In this document: positions 28,315 through 37,530 of the stretch, in pieces
Layout of the letters: the number at the start of each line of letters is the position of its first letter
Position numbering within the stretch: the first letter of the stretch is position 1
Assembly (NCBI RefSeq): GCF_019219095.1
Contig: NZ_JAHUWH010000012.1
Location: 110,441-174,440 of the forward strand
Origin: Acidovorax sp. sic0104
GTDB lineage: Bacteria; Pseudomonadota; Gammaproteobacteria; Burkholderiales; Burkholderiaceae_C
Reading direction: 5' to 3'
Length of the DNA stretch: 64,000 bases
Position numbers and translations under genes: made by a program
Notes under the pieces: model-generated
What the model saw: only the letters and a program-made list of their open reading frames with translations
Told to the model about the DNA's origin: nothing
The model's database searches: none

Positions 28315-28365
28315 GCGTGAAATCGGTCAACCTTCTATTTTACCCTGATGCGGGAAGGCTGGGAA

Positions 28366-31300
28366 TCATCTCCCTCCAAGAAGCTCCGGCGCAGGCCGTT
28401 TCACACGGAACCACGCAGCGTACATCGCAGGCAGCGCCAGCAGGGTCAGCACGGTGGCCACCACCAGCCCGCCCATGATGGCCACGGCCATCGGCCCCCA
28501 GAACACGCTGCGCGACAGCGGGATCATCGCCAGCACGGCAGCGGCGGCCGTGAGCACGATGGGTCGCAGGCGGCGCACGGCCGATTCAACGATGGCATCC
28601 CACGCGGGGATGCCCTTGGCTCGGTCCTGCTCTATCTGGTCGATCAGGATCACGGAATTGCGCTGGATCATGCCCATGAGCGCAATCACACCCAGCAGTG
28701 CGACGAAGCCGAACGGCCGGTTGAGCAGCAGCAGGGCGCCCGATACCCCTGCGATCCCCAGGAAGCCGGTGATGTACACCAGGAACGCACGGCTGAAGCT
28801 GTGCAGTTGCAGCATCAGGAGCGTGAACACCAGGAACAGCATGATGGGCACACCCGCGACGATGGAGCTGGTGCCCTTGGAACTTTCCTCCACGGCACCG
28901 GCCACTTCGATGCGATAGGCGCCCTGCCCCGCGTTGCGCCATTTGTGCTCGATCTCATTGAGCGCCGGCCGCAGCGCCGCCGTCACCGTGGCACCCTGCA
29001 GGCCCTCCGTCACATCGCCCTGCACGGTGATGGCGTAGTCGCGGTTCTCGCGCCACATCACGCCCGGCTCCCACGTGAACACGGGCTTGGCGATCTGCGT
29101 GAGCGGGATCGACTTGCCCGAGGCGGTGGGCAGGTAAGCGTTGGCGATGTCCGTGATGGCATTGCGTTCGTCCAGCGGCTGGCGCAGCACGATGTCGATC
29201 AGCTTGTCGCCCTCGCGGAACTGACCTACCTGCGTGCCTGACAGGATGGTCTTGGAGGCCTGCGCGATGGACTGGCTCGTCACGCCCAGAGCGCGGGCCT
29301 TGGCCTGGTCAACCTCCAGGCGCAGCACCTTCACGGATTCGTTCCAGTTGTCGTTCACGCCACGCATGTCGGCGTTCTGGCGCAGCACGGCCTTGACCTC
29401 GTCAGCGCGCTCGCGCAAAACCCGCGGGTCCGGCCCCACCACGCGGAACTGCACCGGGTACGGCACGGGCGGCCCGTTGGGCAGCAGCTTGACCCGGCCG
29501 CGCACCTCGGGAAATTCCTCGGCCAGCAGCGTGGGCAGCTTCACGCGCAGGGATTCACGCACCTTCAGGTCCTGCGGCAGCACGATGAACTGCGACACGT
29601 TGCTTTGCGGGAACACCTGATCCAGCGGCAGGTAGAAGCGCGGCACGCCAGAACCCACCCAGGTGCTGACAGAGCTCACGCCCGCCTCGGCCATGAGGCG
29701 CTTTTCCACGCGCTTGGTCACTTCCTCGTTGCCCGCGAAAGAGGTGCCTTCCGGGAACCAGATGTCCACCAGGATCTCGGGGCGGCTCGAATCCGGGAAA
29801 AACTGCTGCTGTACCTTGCCCATGCCCACGATGCCCAGCACGAAGATCAGGATGGTGATGCCGATGGTGATCCAGCGGTGCGCCACGCACCAGTTCACCA
29901 GACGGCGGAACGCGCGGTAGAACGGGCTGTCGAACACTTCGTGCGCGCCTTCGGCGGTGCCGTGGTGCTCCTGGGCATGCAGCACATGGGCCGGCACCTT
30001 GAGCAGCAGCGTGCCCAGGTAGGGCACGAAGTACACCGACACGATCCAGCTCAGGACCAGCGCGATCACGGTCACGGCGAAGATGGCGAAGGTGTACTCC
30101 CCCGTCGTCGATTTGGCCAGGCCGATGGGCAGGAAACCCGCGGCCGTGATCAGCGTGCCGGTGAGCATGGGCATGGCGGTGATCTCGTACGCGAAGGTGG
30201 CTGCGCGCACCTTGTCGTAGCCCTCTTCGAGCTTGAGCACCATCATCTCCACCGCGATGATCGCGTCGTCCACCAGCAGGCCCAGCGCGATGATCAGCGA
30301 GCCCAGCGAAATCTTGTGCAGGCCGATGCCCCAGTACCACATGGCCAGGAAGGTCACGGCCAGCACCAGCGGGATGGTGATGCCCACCACCATGCCGGGG
30401 CGCGGGTCGATGTACCAGCGCTTCCACAGCGGCTGCTTGCCCGGACGGCGGTGAAAACCCAGCGCAATGAAGCTCACGGCCAGCACGATGACCACGGCCT
30501 CGATCAGCACCTTGACGAACTCATTGACCGAGGTGGACACGGCCTTGGGCTGGTCCTGCACGTTGACCAGGCTCACGCCCGCGGGCAGCGTGCCGGCAAT
30601 GCGGTCGGCCGCGGTGCGCAGCGCCTTGCCCAGCGCGATGATGTCCCCGCCCTTGGCCATTGACACACCCAGCGCGATCACCTCACGGCCCTGGTGGCGC
30701 ACCTTCACGGTGGCCGGATCCACATAGCCCCGCTTGACTTCTGCGATGTCGGACAGGCGCAGCTGGGCGCCCGAGGGTCCACGGATCGGCATGGCGGCAA
30801 GGTCTTCGATCGCGTTGAACTGGCCTTCCACCCGCACCTGCACCTGGTCCTGCGGCGTCTGGATGGCGCCCGCGCTTTCCACCGCATTCTGCTGGCCCAA
30901 CTGGGCCAGCACCTGGTTCATGTCCAGGCCCAGCTGCGACAGGCGCTTTTGCGAGATTTCGATGAAGAGCTTTTCGTCCTGCACGCCGAAGAGTTCGACC
31001 TTGGCCACGTCAGGCACGCGCAGCAGTTGCTGGCGCGCGTCGTCGGCGAACTGTTTGAGTTCGGCGTAGCTGAAGCCTTCGGACTCCAGCGCGTAGATCA
31101 CGCCGTACACATCGCCGAAGTCGTCGTTGAAGAACGGGCCCTGGATACCCTGCGGCAGGGTGTAGCGCATGTCGCCCACCTTCTTGCGCACGCTGTACCA
31201 GACATTGGCCACATCGCCGGGCTTGGAGGAGTCCTTGATCTGGAAAATGATCTGCGACTCTCCGGGCTTGGAATAGCTGCGGATCTTGTCCGCGTACGGC

Positions 31301-31548
31301 ACTTCCTGCAGCGTGCGCTCAAGCTTGTCGGTGACCTGCTCGGCCACCTGCTGCGCCGTGGCGCCGGGCCAGTAGGTGCGCACCACCATCGCGCGGAAGG
31401 TGAATGGCGGGTCTTCATCCTGCCCCAGCTGGAAGTAGGCGACAAAGCCCAGCAGCATCAGCACCAGCATCAGGTAAAGCGTGAGCGCCGGATGGTCGAG
31501 CGCCCACTTGGAGAGGTTGAACCCCTCTTTGGGTTGTACTTGCGTCAT
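28366..31548 (-). CDS. RND-family multidrug efflux pump, inner-membrane permease
   Basis: 1060 residues, twelve predicted helices with two large periplasmic loops, the HAE-1 layout. N-terminal QDEDPPFTFRAMVV, TM4 proton-relay Asp427-Asp428 (ALGLLVDDAIIAVEMM) and the C-terminal LNRPFGFVALLGVIALMGM block are diagnostic. Its N-terminus resembles the TriC/VexF-like branch more than AcrB. It exchanges protons for drugs or other amphiphiles together with the adaptor encoded 14 bp upstream. No outer-membrane TolC-like gene is nearby, so it must borrow one. Expression is probably controlled through the TetR-type palindrome at 32904. Confidence 0.92.
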   Translation of the reverse strand: MTQVQPKEGFNLSKWALDHPALTLYLMLVLMLLGFVAYFQLGQDEDPPFTFRAMVVRTYWPGATAQQVAEQVTDKLERTLQEVPYADKIRSYSKPGESQIIFQIKDSSKPGDVANVWYSVRKKVGDMRYTLPQGIQGPFFNDDFGDVYGVIYALESEGFSYAELKQFADDARQQLLRVPDVAKVELFGVQDEKLFIEISQKRLSQLGLDMNQVLAQLGQQNAVESAGAIQTPQDQVQVRVEGQFNAIEDLAAMPIRGPSGAQLRLSDIAEVKRGYVDPATVKVRHQGREVIALGVSMAKGGDIIALGKALRTAADRIAGTLPAGVSLVNVQDQPKAVSTSVNEFVKVLIEAVVIVLAVSFIALGFHRRPGKQPLWKRWYIDPRPGMVVGITIPLVLAVTFLAMWYWGIGLHKISLGSLIIALGLLVDDAIIAVEMMVLKLEEGYDKVRAATFAYEITAMPMLTGTLITAAGFLPIGLAKSTTGEYTFAIFAVTVIALVLSWIVSVYFVPYLGTLLLKVPAHVLHAQEHHGTAEGAHEVFDSPFYRAFRRLVNWCVAHRWITIGITILIFVLGIVGMGKVQQQFFPDSSRPEILVDIWFPEGTSFAGNEEVTKRVEKRLMAEAGVSSVSTWVGSGVPRFYLPLDQVFPQSNVSQFIVLPQDLKVRESLRVKLPTLLAEEFPEVRGRVKLLPNGPPVPYPVQFRVVGPDPRVLRERADEVKAVLRQNADMRGVNDNWNESVKVLRLEVDQAKARALGVTSQSIAQASKTILSGTQVGQFREGDKLIDIVLRQPLDERNAITDIANAYLPTASGKSIPLTQIAKPVFTWEPGVMWRENRDYAITVQGDVTEGLQGATVTAALRPALNEIEHKWRNAGQGAYRIEVAGAVEESSKGTSSIVAGVPIMLFLVFTLLMLQLHSFSRAFLVYITGFLGIAGVSGALLLLNRPFGFVALLGVIALMGMIQRNSVILIDQIEQDRAKGIPAWDAIVESAVRRLRPIVLTAAAAVLAMIPLSRSVFWGPMAVAIMGGLVVATVLTLLALPAMYAAWFRVKRPAPELLGGR

Positions 31549-31562
31549 GGCAGCGGCCTTTT

Positions 31563-32774
31563 TTACTTGGCGTTCGCGCTGGCGGCCGCGGCAGGAGCAG
31601 GCGCTGCAGCAGATGCGGGACTTGCTGCAGTATTTATAGCTGCTTGCGCTTTACTGGCGGTCTCTGTAGCCGTTTTTGCCTGGTAAACCACCACCTTCTG
31701 CCCAGGCGAGAGCACGTGCACGCCCGTGGCCACTACCTGTACGCCCGGCGCGAGGCCGCCGGCCACCACGGCCTCGTTGCCGTCGGCGGTGGCGATCTGC
31801 ACCACTTGCGACTTCACGGTGCTGCTGGCGGGGTCGTACACCCACACCGCCGTGGCCTGGCCTTCCTGACGCAGCGCACTGGTGGGCAGCTTGATGGCAG
31901 GTGTGCCCGCATGGCTGAGCACCTTGGGCTTCACGTAGACGGTGGCTCCCAGCGGCGGTACGTCCGCACCATCGATGGCGACCTTGACCTGGTAGGTGCG
32001 GGTGGCCGCGTCGGCACTGGCGGCCACTTCGCGCACACGCCCGACCAGCTCCGCCCCGCCGGACCAGCCGCGCACCGTGACCTCGGAGTCCGGAGTGATC
32101 ACGCCGACCTTGTCCTCCGGGACCGCGAACACCACATCGCGCGGCCCGTCCTGGGCGATGCGCACCACCGGCGTGCCGGCTGCGACCACCTGGCCCGGCT
32201 CGGCGTCGATGCCGGTGACCACGCCCGACACATCCGCCACCAGCGTCGTGTATGCCGCCTGATTGCCCTGCGATGACAGTTGCGCCCGCGCCTGATCCAG
32301 CGTGGCCTGCGCGGCCTTGAGCGTGGCGTCACGGCGCTCCAGCTCGGCGCCGCTGATGAAGTTCTGGTCCTTGAGCGCCTGGTAGCGCTTGTAGTCGGCA
32401 GCCGCCAGGTCGCGCTGCGTGGTGGCCGATGCCAGTTGCGCCCGCGCGGCATCGGTGGCCAGCTGGTAGTCCTTGGGGTCCAGTTGCGCCAGCACCTCGC
32501 CGGCGCGCACTCGCTGGCCCAGTTCGGCCTGGCGTTTGACGATCTTGCCGGCCACACGGAAGCCCAGGCGCGACTCCACCCGCGCGCGCACCTCGCCCGA
32601 GTACTCCAGGCTGGTCTGCAACGCGCCCACGCCCACGGTCAGCAACTTGACGGAGCGCACAGGCTCCTCAGGAGGTGTGGGGCGCGAGCAGGCGGCCAAC
32701 AAGGCCACGGTGGCCAGCACCAGCAGCGGTCTGGAGGGCCAGTAGGAAGACCGCTTGGCGGAGGGTGTGCGCAT
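31563..32774 (-). CDS. RND efflux periplasmic adaptor lipoprotein
   Basis: 403 residues from ATG 32774. A lipobox is visible in LLVLATVALLAACSRP (lipidated Cys near residue 28). Next come a beta-barrel/lipoyl half (LEYSGEVRARVESRLGFRVAGKI), an alpha-hairpin (about 100-165), the second lipoyl half (DVSGVVTGIDAEPGQVV) and membrane-proximal domain. The C-terminal ~35 residues are Ala-rich low complexity ([20 protein letters not shown]) and partly encoded by an inserted family A repeat. It couples the pump to an outer-membrane channel. An in-frame ATG 102 bp farther upstream would add a non-conserved extension. Confidence 0.88.
   Translation of the reverse strand: MRTPSAKRSSYWPSRPLLVLATVALLAACSRPTPPEEPVRSVKLLTVGVGALQTSLEYSGEVRARVESRLGFRVAGKIVKRQAELGQRVRAGEVLAQLDPKDYQLATDAARAQLASATTQRDLAAADYKRYQALKDQNFISGAELERRDATLKAAQATLDQARAQLSSQGNQAAYTTLVADVSGVVTGIDAEPGQVVAAGTPVVRIAQDGPRDVVFAVPEDKVGVITPDSEVTVRGWSGGAELVGRVREVAASADAATRTYQVKVAIDGADVPPLGATVYVKPKVLSHAGTPAIKLPTSALRQEGQATAVWVYDPASSTVKSQVVQIATADGNEAVVAGGLAPGVQVVATGVHVLSPGQKVVVYQAKTATETASKAQAAINTAASPASAAAPAPAAAASANAK
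31627..31682 (+). repeat. Dispersed repeat family A, copy 4, inside a coding sequence
   Basis: Plus-strand pattern GCAGTATTTATAGCTGCTTG, CGCTT core and TGTAGCCGTTTTTGCC matches the other family A copies. It lies antisense within the 3' end of the adaptor gene and supplies about 18 of its last codons (QAKTATETASKAQAAINTAA) without breaking the frame. Confidence 0.6.
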
Positions 32775-32903
32775 GAGAGATCCGATGAAATTGATGTGAA
32801 CCGTCAGGAACTGCATGAACAAACGCAGGCGGCGGGCAGGCCACGCAAGCCCGCGCCGAACGCGGATGAACCGCACGCTCCAGATTTGTGTATTTGTTTA
32901 ATG

Positions 32904-32917
32904 ACTGACCGGTTAGT
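32904..32917. promoter_or_regulatory. Palindromic operator, probably for a TetR/AcrR-family repressor
   Basis: ACTGACCGGTTAGT is a 14-bp inverted repeat with one mismatched pair, flanked by AT-rich sequence (TTTAATG on the left, AATC on the right). It lies 130 bp before the adaptor start and just before hpnC. Such palindromes are typical of TetR-family repressors of RND pumps. No such repressor gene is in the window. Confidence 0.55.
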
Positions 32918-32922
32918 AATCT

Positions 32923-33882
32923 ATGAGAAGCCCCCCCGTGTTGTCAAGCGACAATTCGGGCGTGAACGACCCCACAAGCCCCCCCTCCCTGAACACGCCT
33001 GCTCCCGCTGGCACGCCGCCGGCGGCTGCAACGACAGCATCCACCGAAGCCCCGCCAGTCACGCACTACGAGAACTTTCCGGTCGCGTCCTTGTTGTGCC
33101 CGCCCCACCTGCGCCAGCCCATTGCCGCCATCTACGGCTTCGCCCGCACGGCGGACGACATTGCCGACGAAGGCGATGCGCCGCCGGCAGAGCGCCTGGC
33201 CGACCTGGCCGCCTACCACGCCGACTTGATGGCGGTCGCCCTGGGCCAAGCCCCCTCGCCGCGCTGGGCCAGCGTTTTTTTGCCGCTGCAGGCCGTGCTG
33301 CGCAGCCACCAGTTGCCCGTGCCGCTGCTGGCCGACCTGCTCAGCGCCTTCGCGCAGGACGTGGAGAAAACGCGTGACGCCGAGGGCTACACCGACCGCG
33401 CGGAACTCCTGGACTACTGCCGCCGCTCGGCCAACCCCGTGGGCCGCCTGCTGCTGCACCTTTATGGCGTGCACGGCGACGAGGCGCTGCGCGAGAGCGA
33501 TGCCATCTGCACCGCGCTGCAGCTCATCAACTTCTGGCAGGACCTGTCCGTGGACATTCCCCGGGGCCGCCACTACCTGCCGCGCGCCGACTGCGTGACC
33601 CACGGCGCCAGCCAGGCCGACCTGCTGGCGCTGCGCGGCACGAGCGAGAACGCCCGGCTCATCGTCAACTGCGCCCGGTGGGCTCGCGCCACCATGCAAA
33701 GCGGCGCGCCCCTGGTTCACCGCCTGCCCGGGCGTGCTGGGTGGGAGCTGCGCCTTGTCGTGCAAGGCGGCCTGCGCATCCTTGACAAGGTCGACGCACT
33801 GCAGGGCGGCAGCCTGCACACCCGTCCGCGCCTGCACGCGTGGGACTGGTGCGTGATGCTGGCGCGCGCCCTGGTGATGTAG
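32923..33882 (+). CDS. hpnC: Squalene synthase HpnC (hydroxysqualene synthase)
   Basis: 319 residues in the trans-isoprenyl-diphosphate synthase (head-to-head) family. The first ~45 residues are Pro/Ala/Ser-rich and likely disordered, so the true start could be later. The first Asp-rich motif is in FARTADDIADEGD and the second in LINFWQDLSVDIP. In the HpnCDE pathway HpnC converts presqualene diphosphate to hydroxysqualene, working between HpnD and HpnE, both encoded 5-7 kb downstream. The product feeds hopanoid synthesis; no squalene-hopene cyclase gene is in the window. Divergent from the efflux operon. Confidence 0.88.
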   Translation: MRSPPVLSSDNSGVNDPTSPPSLNTPAPAGTPPAAATTASTEAPPVTHYENFPVASLLCPPHLRQPIAAIYGFARTADDIADEGDAPPAERLADLAAYHADLMAVALGQAPSPRWASVFLPLQAVLRSHQLPVPLLADLLSAFAQDVEKTRDAEGYTDRAELLDYCRRSANPVGRLLLHLYGVHGDEALRESDAICTALQLINFWQDLSVDIPRGRHYLPRADCVTHGASQADLLALRGTSENARLIVNCARWARATMQSGAPLVHRLPGRAGWELRLVVQGGLRILDKVDALQGGSLHTRPRLHAWDWCVMLARALVM

Positions 33883-33936
33883 CTGTGCGATGGATGGCGG
33901 CGCGCGAAGTGGCGCTGCAAAGGCCAGCCGCACAAC

Positions 33937-34902
33937 TCAGGGCGCCGACAGCCAGTCGCAGAATGCCATCGACACCGGGTCCTGCGCAGCGCGCGCGGGC
34001 CGCAGCCAGTAGTACTGCTTCTCGCCCGACAGCAGCTCGGCAAACGGCATGACCAGCAGCCCGCTGGCGAGCGCCTCGCCCATGAACCGGGGATTTCCCA
34101 GCGCCACACCCAGACCCTGGATGGCCGCCTGCACGCTCAGGTGGGCATGATCGAACACCAGATCGCCAGCAGGCTGCAGACCGGGCGCACCGGCTTCTTC
34201 CAACCACTGCTGCCAGACAAGGGGCGTAGACCGGCTGTGCAGCAGCGTCAGACGCGCCAAGTCCTTGGGCGTCTTCACGCTCCGGCCGCCTGCCAGCAGC
34301 GCGGGGCTGCACATGGGCGTCAACTGGTCCGGCAGGAATGCGCCCAGGCTGACGTCCCGCCACCCCGTGCGGTCGGGCAGCGCCGCCACGTCGGCATCGG
34401 CAAAGCAGCGGATCGACACGTCGTACTGCGCGGGCTCGAAATCCAGGTAGCCCACCGTGGTCACCAATTGCACATCCAGCCCCGGCATCTGCGCGCAAAA
34501 GCCCGACAGGCGAGGGATGAGCCACTGCGAGGCGAGCGTGGACGTGGCGTTCACCACCAGCGTATTGCGGCGTGTCAGCCGCTCGATGCCCGCCGTGGAC
34601 TGCGCCATCAGGTCCAGCGCACTGGTGATGCCTGGCAACAGTGCCGCTCCGGGCGTGGTCAGCGCCAGGCGCCGGCCGTCGCGCGCCACCAGAGCAACAC
34701 CCAGCCACTCTTCCAGCGCCTTGATCTGATGGCTCACTGCGCTTTGCGTCACGCTGAGCTCGCGCGCCGCGTGGGTCACGCTCAGCAGCCGGCCTGCGGC
34801 CTCGAAGGCGCGCAGCATATTCAGTGGCGGCAGCCGGCGCGGCGCGCTGCCCGCCATCGCGGGAGCGGGCGACGCGCCATTTTTGGCATGAGCTGGTTTC
34901 AT
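33937..34902 (-). CDS. LysR-family transcription regulator, GcvA-like
   Basis: 321 residues from ATG 34902. The N-terminal winged HTH (about 28-85) has LRAFEAAGRLLSVTHAAREL and VTQSAVSHQIKALEEWLG. The effector domain begins near TLVVNATSTLASQWLIPRLSGF, characteristic of the GcvA/AmpR branch. It probably controls the divergently read genes starting with the Rid-like protein, or sdaA further along. No TTCA or T-N11-A box was pinned down in the shared spacer (34903-35177). Confidence 0.85.
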   Translation of the reverse strand: MKPAHAKNGASPAPAMAGSAPRRLPPLNMLRAFEAAGRLLSVTHAARELSVTQSAVSHQIKALEEWLGVALVARDGRRLALTTPGAALLPGITSALDLMAQSTAGIERLTRRNTLVVNATSTLASQWLIPRLSGFCAQMPGLDVQLVTTVGYLDFEPAQYDVSIRCFADADVAALPDRTGWRDVSLGAFLPDQLTPMCSPALLAGGRSVKTPKDLARLTLLHSRSTPLVWQQWLEEAGAPGLQPAGDLVFDHAHLSVQAAIQGLGVALGNPRFMGEALASGLLVMPFAELLSGEKQYYWLRPARAAQDPVSMAFCDWLSAP

Positions 34903-35177
34903 GATTAGCGGAAATATTGTCGATAGTCGTACGGAACAGCCCCTCGTACGATGCGGCACATGCACGGAAGAACACCGCCCGACTGGATAGATTTACTCAT
35001 TATGTGCCGCATCTGCACGCCCCCGGTCCAGCGCGATTGCCGCCCGCCTCCATGCGTACCGTCACCGCCCGGACCCGACCGGCGCTCGCCGGCCCTGCGG
35101 TCTTTTCAGGTGGGGTGGCACGCGGTGAAGTCGGCCTGGGGCCCGCGGCCCCCGCAGGATCGCAAGGCATCCGCCGC

Positions 35178-35609
35178 ATGAGCGCAGTCTGCCCCCGCCC
35201 AGCCACCGCGCCGGCGCAGGAAACTCGCTCTCCATCACCGGGCCCGTCGCCGCTGCGCGTGGCGGTTCGGCATGCGCTCGCCACCTGGTCCCTCCGCGTG
35301 GCCTATGTGACGCAGGGAGCTGCAGCAGGACCGGCGCATGACGCACGGCACCAGCTGCGCCATGTTTTCGCCACCGCCGAGCGCCTGCTGCGCGAGGCCG
35401 ACGCCCACCTCGACCAGGTCGTGTCGTGCGAGGTGTTCGTGCGTGAACCCGAGGCCCGCCGCACCATCGAAACCCTGCTGTGCGACGGGGTGGCTCACTG
35501 GCCGGGCCGCGCGCGCCTCGTGCGCCAGCCCCCTGGCGCCTCCGTGCCCGTCGACGTGGCCGTAACCTTGTTGGTCTCTCAGCCCGACCCGGCCGCCCAC
35601 GCACTGTAA
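35178..35609 (+). CDS. RidA/YjgF-like protein, divergent
   Basis: About 143 residues from ATG 35178; the frame is open further upstream (to 34917) but that part is Arg/Pro-rich and not family-like. The C-terminal 100 residues follow the Rid pattern: DARHQLRHVFATAERLLREADAHLDQ, VVSCEVFVREPEA, and RLVRQPPGASVPVDVAVTLLV. Rid proteins hydrolyse reactive enamines/imines such as 2-aminoacrylate formed by dehydratases. The neighbour sdaA is a serine dehydratase, which makes this role attractive here. The N-terminal half fits poorly, so decay or a wrong start is possible. Confidence 0.5.
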   Translation: MSAVCPRPATAPAQETRSPSPGPSPLRVAVRHALATWSLRVAYVTQGAAAGPAHDARHQLRHVFATAERLLREADAHLDQVVSCEVFVREPEARRTIETLLCDGVAHWPGRARLVRQPPGASVPVDVAVTLLVSQPDPAAHAL

Positions 35610-35986
35610 GAAACATTCATGGGTGGCAAGCGGCGCCATGCCAGGCATGCCAATCAGCTTTCCATATCAAGCCAAAATGGCCGCAAACGCCCTACCATAT
35701 TGCGCCAAATGCTATAAATACTGAAGCAATCGCTGCACGCAAAGCCTGCGGCGCCTGGCCATTCGGCAGCGCGCTCAGGGTTTGCGCGTGTGCGGCCAAG
35801 GGTCTGCGCGGTTAGCCTCGCGCCCACCCCGGCTCCAAGAGCGCCGGGGCTCACGGATGTCTGCTTTGTTGCCGTCGTCGACAGACCAGCGGCGGCGCCA
35901 CCCGCGCCGCCGCTGCCTCCCAGGCACGCCATGGATTGCATCCGCGCCACCACGGACCTACCCGGACACCCGCCAAGCACGCCACC
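35610..35986. other. Spacer upstream of sdaA
   Basis: About 375 bp with no supported gene. A stretch around 35703-35740 (GCTATAAATACTGAAGCAAT) partly resembles family A repeats on the minus strand. The remainder is GC-rich and shows no clear operator. Confidence 0.4.
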
Positions 35987-37387
35987 ATGTCAGTCAGCGT
36001 ATTCGACCTCTTCAAGATCGGCATCGGGCCGTCGAGCTCCCACACGGTGGGCCCCATGATTGCGGCGCGTCAATTCGCCTGCCATCTGCAGGCCGGCGCG
36101 GGGCTGGCGGCGGTGCACGCCATCACGGTCGAACTGTTCGGTTCGCTGTCGGCCACCGGCGTGGGCCACGGCACCGACAAGGCGGTGCTGTTGGGCCTTG
36201 CGGGCCATGAGCCCGACCGCATCGACCCCGATCAGATCGAGCCGGCCATTGCCGCGATCCGCGCCAGCCGGACACTGTGCCTGCTGGGGGAGCGCACCGT
36301 GCCCTTCGTCGAAAAAGACCATTTGCTCTTTCGCCGCAAGAGCCTGCCCCTGCACCCCAACGGCTTGAGCTTTCATGCCTTTGATGCCCTCGGCGCCGAG
36401 ATCACCCAGCGCGACTACTACTCGGTAGGCGGAGGCTTCGTGATCGACGCTGCTGGGGAGCGCGTACTCAACCAGGCCGCCAGCGCGCAGGCCGACAGCG
36501 CCGGCCATGCCCAAGGCCTGCCCCACCCCTTTCGCACCGGCGCCGAGCTGCTCGCCCAGTGCCAGGCCACGGGCTTGTCTCCCGCGCAGGTCATGGCCTC
36601 CAACGAAGAGCACTGGCGCAGCGCCGCCGAGGTACGCCGCCAGTTGATGGCCATCTGGCGGACCATGGCCGGCGCGGTGCAGCGCGGCTGCGCCAGCACC
36701 GGCCACCTGCCCGGCCCCCTGCAGGTGCGCCGCCGCGCCGCCGAACTGCACCGAAACCTGAAGGCCCAGCCCGAGGCCGCGTTGCGCGACCCCCTGTCAA
36801 TGCTGGACTGGGTGAACCTCTACGCCATGGCGGTGAATGAAGAAAATGCCGCCGGCGGCCGCGTGGTGACGGCGCCCACCAACGGCGCTGCCGGCGTGAT
36901 CCCCGCCGTGCTGCACTACTACGTCAATTTCCTGCCCGGGGCAGATGACGACGGCATCGCCACCTTTTTGCTCACGGCCGGCGCCATCGGCATCATCTAC
37001 AAGGAAAACGCCTCGCTCTCGGGCGCCGAGGTCGGCTGCCAGGGCGAGGTGGGCGTGGCCTGCTCCATGGCCGCCGGTGCCCTGGCCGCCGTGATGGGCG
37101 GCACGCCCGAACAGATCGAGAACGCCGCCGAGATCGGCATGGAGCACAACCTGGGCATGACCTGCGACCCCGTGGGCGGCCTGGTGCAGATCCCCTGCAT
37201 CGAGCGCAACGCCATGGGCGCCATCAAGGCCATCAACGCCGCGCGCATGGCGCTGCGCGGTGATGGGCAGCACGTGGTGTCGCTCGACAAGGTGATCAAG
37301 ACCATGATGCAGACCGGCGCCGACATGAAGGTCAAGTACAAGGAGACTTCGCGCGGCGGCCTGGCGGTGAATGTTGTGGAATGCTGA
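35987..37387 (+). CDS. sdaA: L-serine ammonia-lyase (L-serine dehydratase), iron-sulphur type
   Basis: 466 residues from ATG 35987. The single-chain SdaA form has an N-terminal beta domain ([19 protein letters not shown]) and a C-terminal alpha domain with cluster-associated cysteines in [38 protein letters not shown]. It deaminates L-serine to pyruvate and ammonia using a [4Fe-4S] cluster. The glutamate/aspartate-type binding-protein gene follows 143 bp downstream. The Rid-like gene and LysR gene upstream suggest a small serine/amino-acid group inserted between hpnC and hpnD. Confidence 0.94.
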   Translation: MSVSVFDLFKIGIGPSSSHTVGPMIAARQFACHLQAGAGLAAVHAITVELFGSLSATGVGHGTDKAVLLGLAGHEPDRIDPDQIEPAIAAIRASRTLCLLGERTVPFVEKDHLLFRRKSLPLHPNGLSFHAFDALGAEITQRDYYSVGGGFVIDAAGERVLNQAASAQADSAGHAQGLPHPFRTGAELLAQCQATGLSPAQVMASNEEHWRSAAEVRRQLMAIWRTMAGAVQRGCASTGHLPGPLQVRRRAAELHRNLKAQPEAALRDPLSMLDWVNLYAMAVNEENAAGGRVVTAPTNGAAGVIPAVLHYYVNFLPGADDDGIATFLLTAGAIGIIYKENASLSGAEVGCQGEVGVACSMAAGALAAVMGGTPEQIENAAEIGMEHNLGMTCDPVGGLVQIPCIERNAMGAIKAINAARMALRGDGQHVVSLDKVIKTMMQTGADMKVKYKETSRGGLAVNVVEC

Positions 37388-37530
37388 CGCGCGCCACCGG
37401 CCACGCATGCAACTGACCCGGTGCCGGTACACAATCCGCGCTCCACACACCGGCCCACAAGGCGCGGCTGTTTTCCCTGCGTCCTGCGGCGCCACTCCAA
37501 GCCTCGCTCTCTTTCTTCATTTTCCCTTTC

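Noticed and set aside
34917..35177. N-terminal extension of the Rid-like protein
   Set aside because: The frame is open but the residues are Arg/Pro/His-rich and unlike the family; a start at 35178 gives a normal length.
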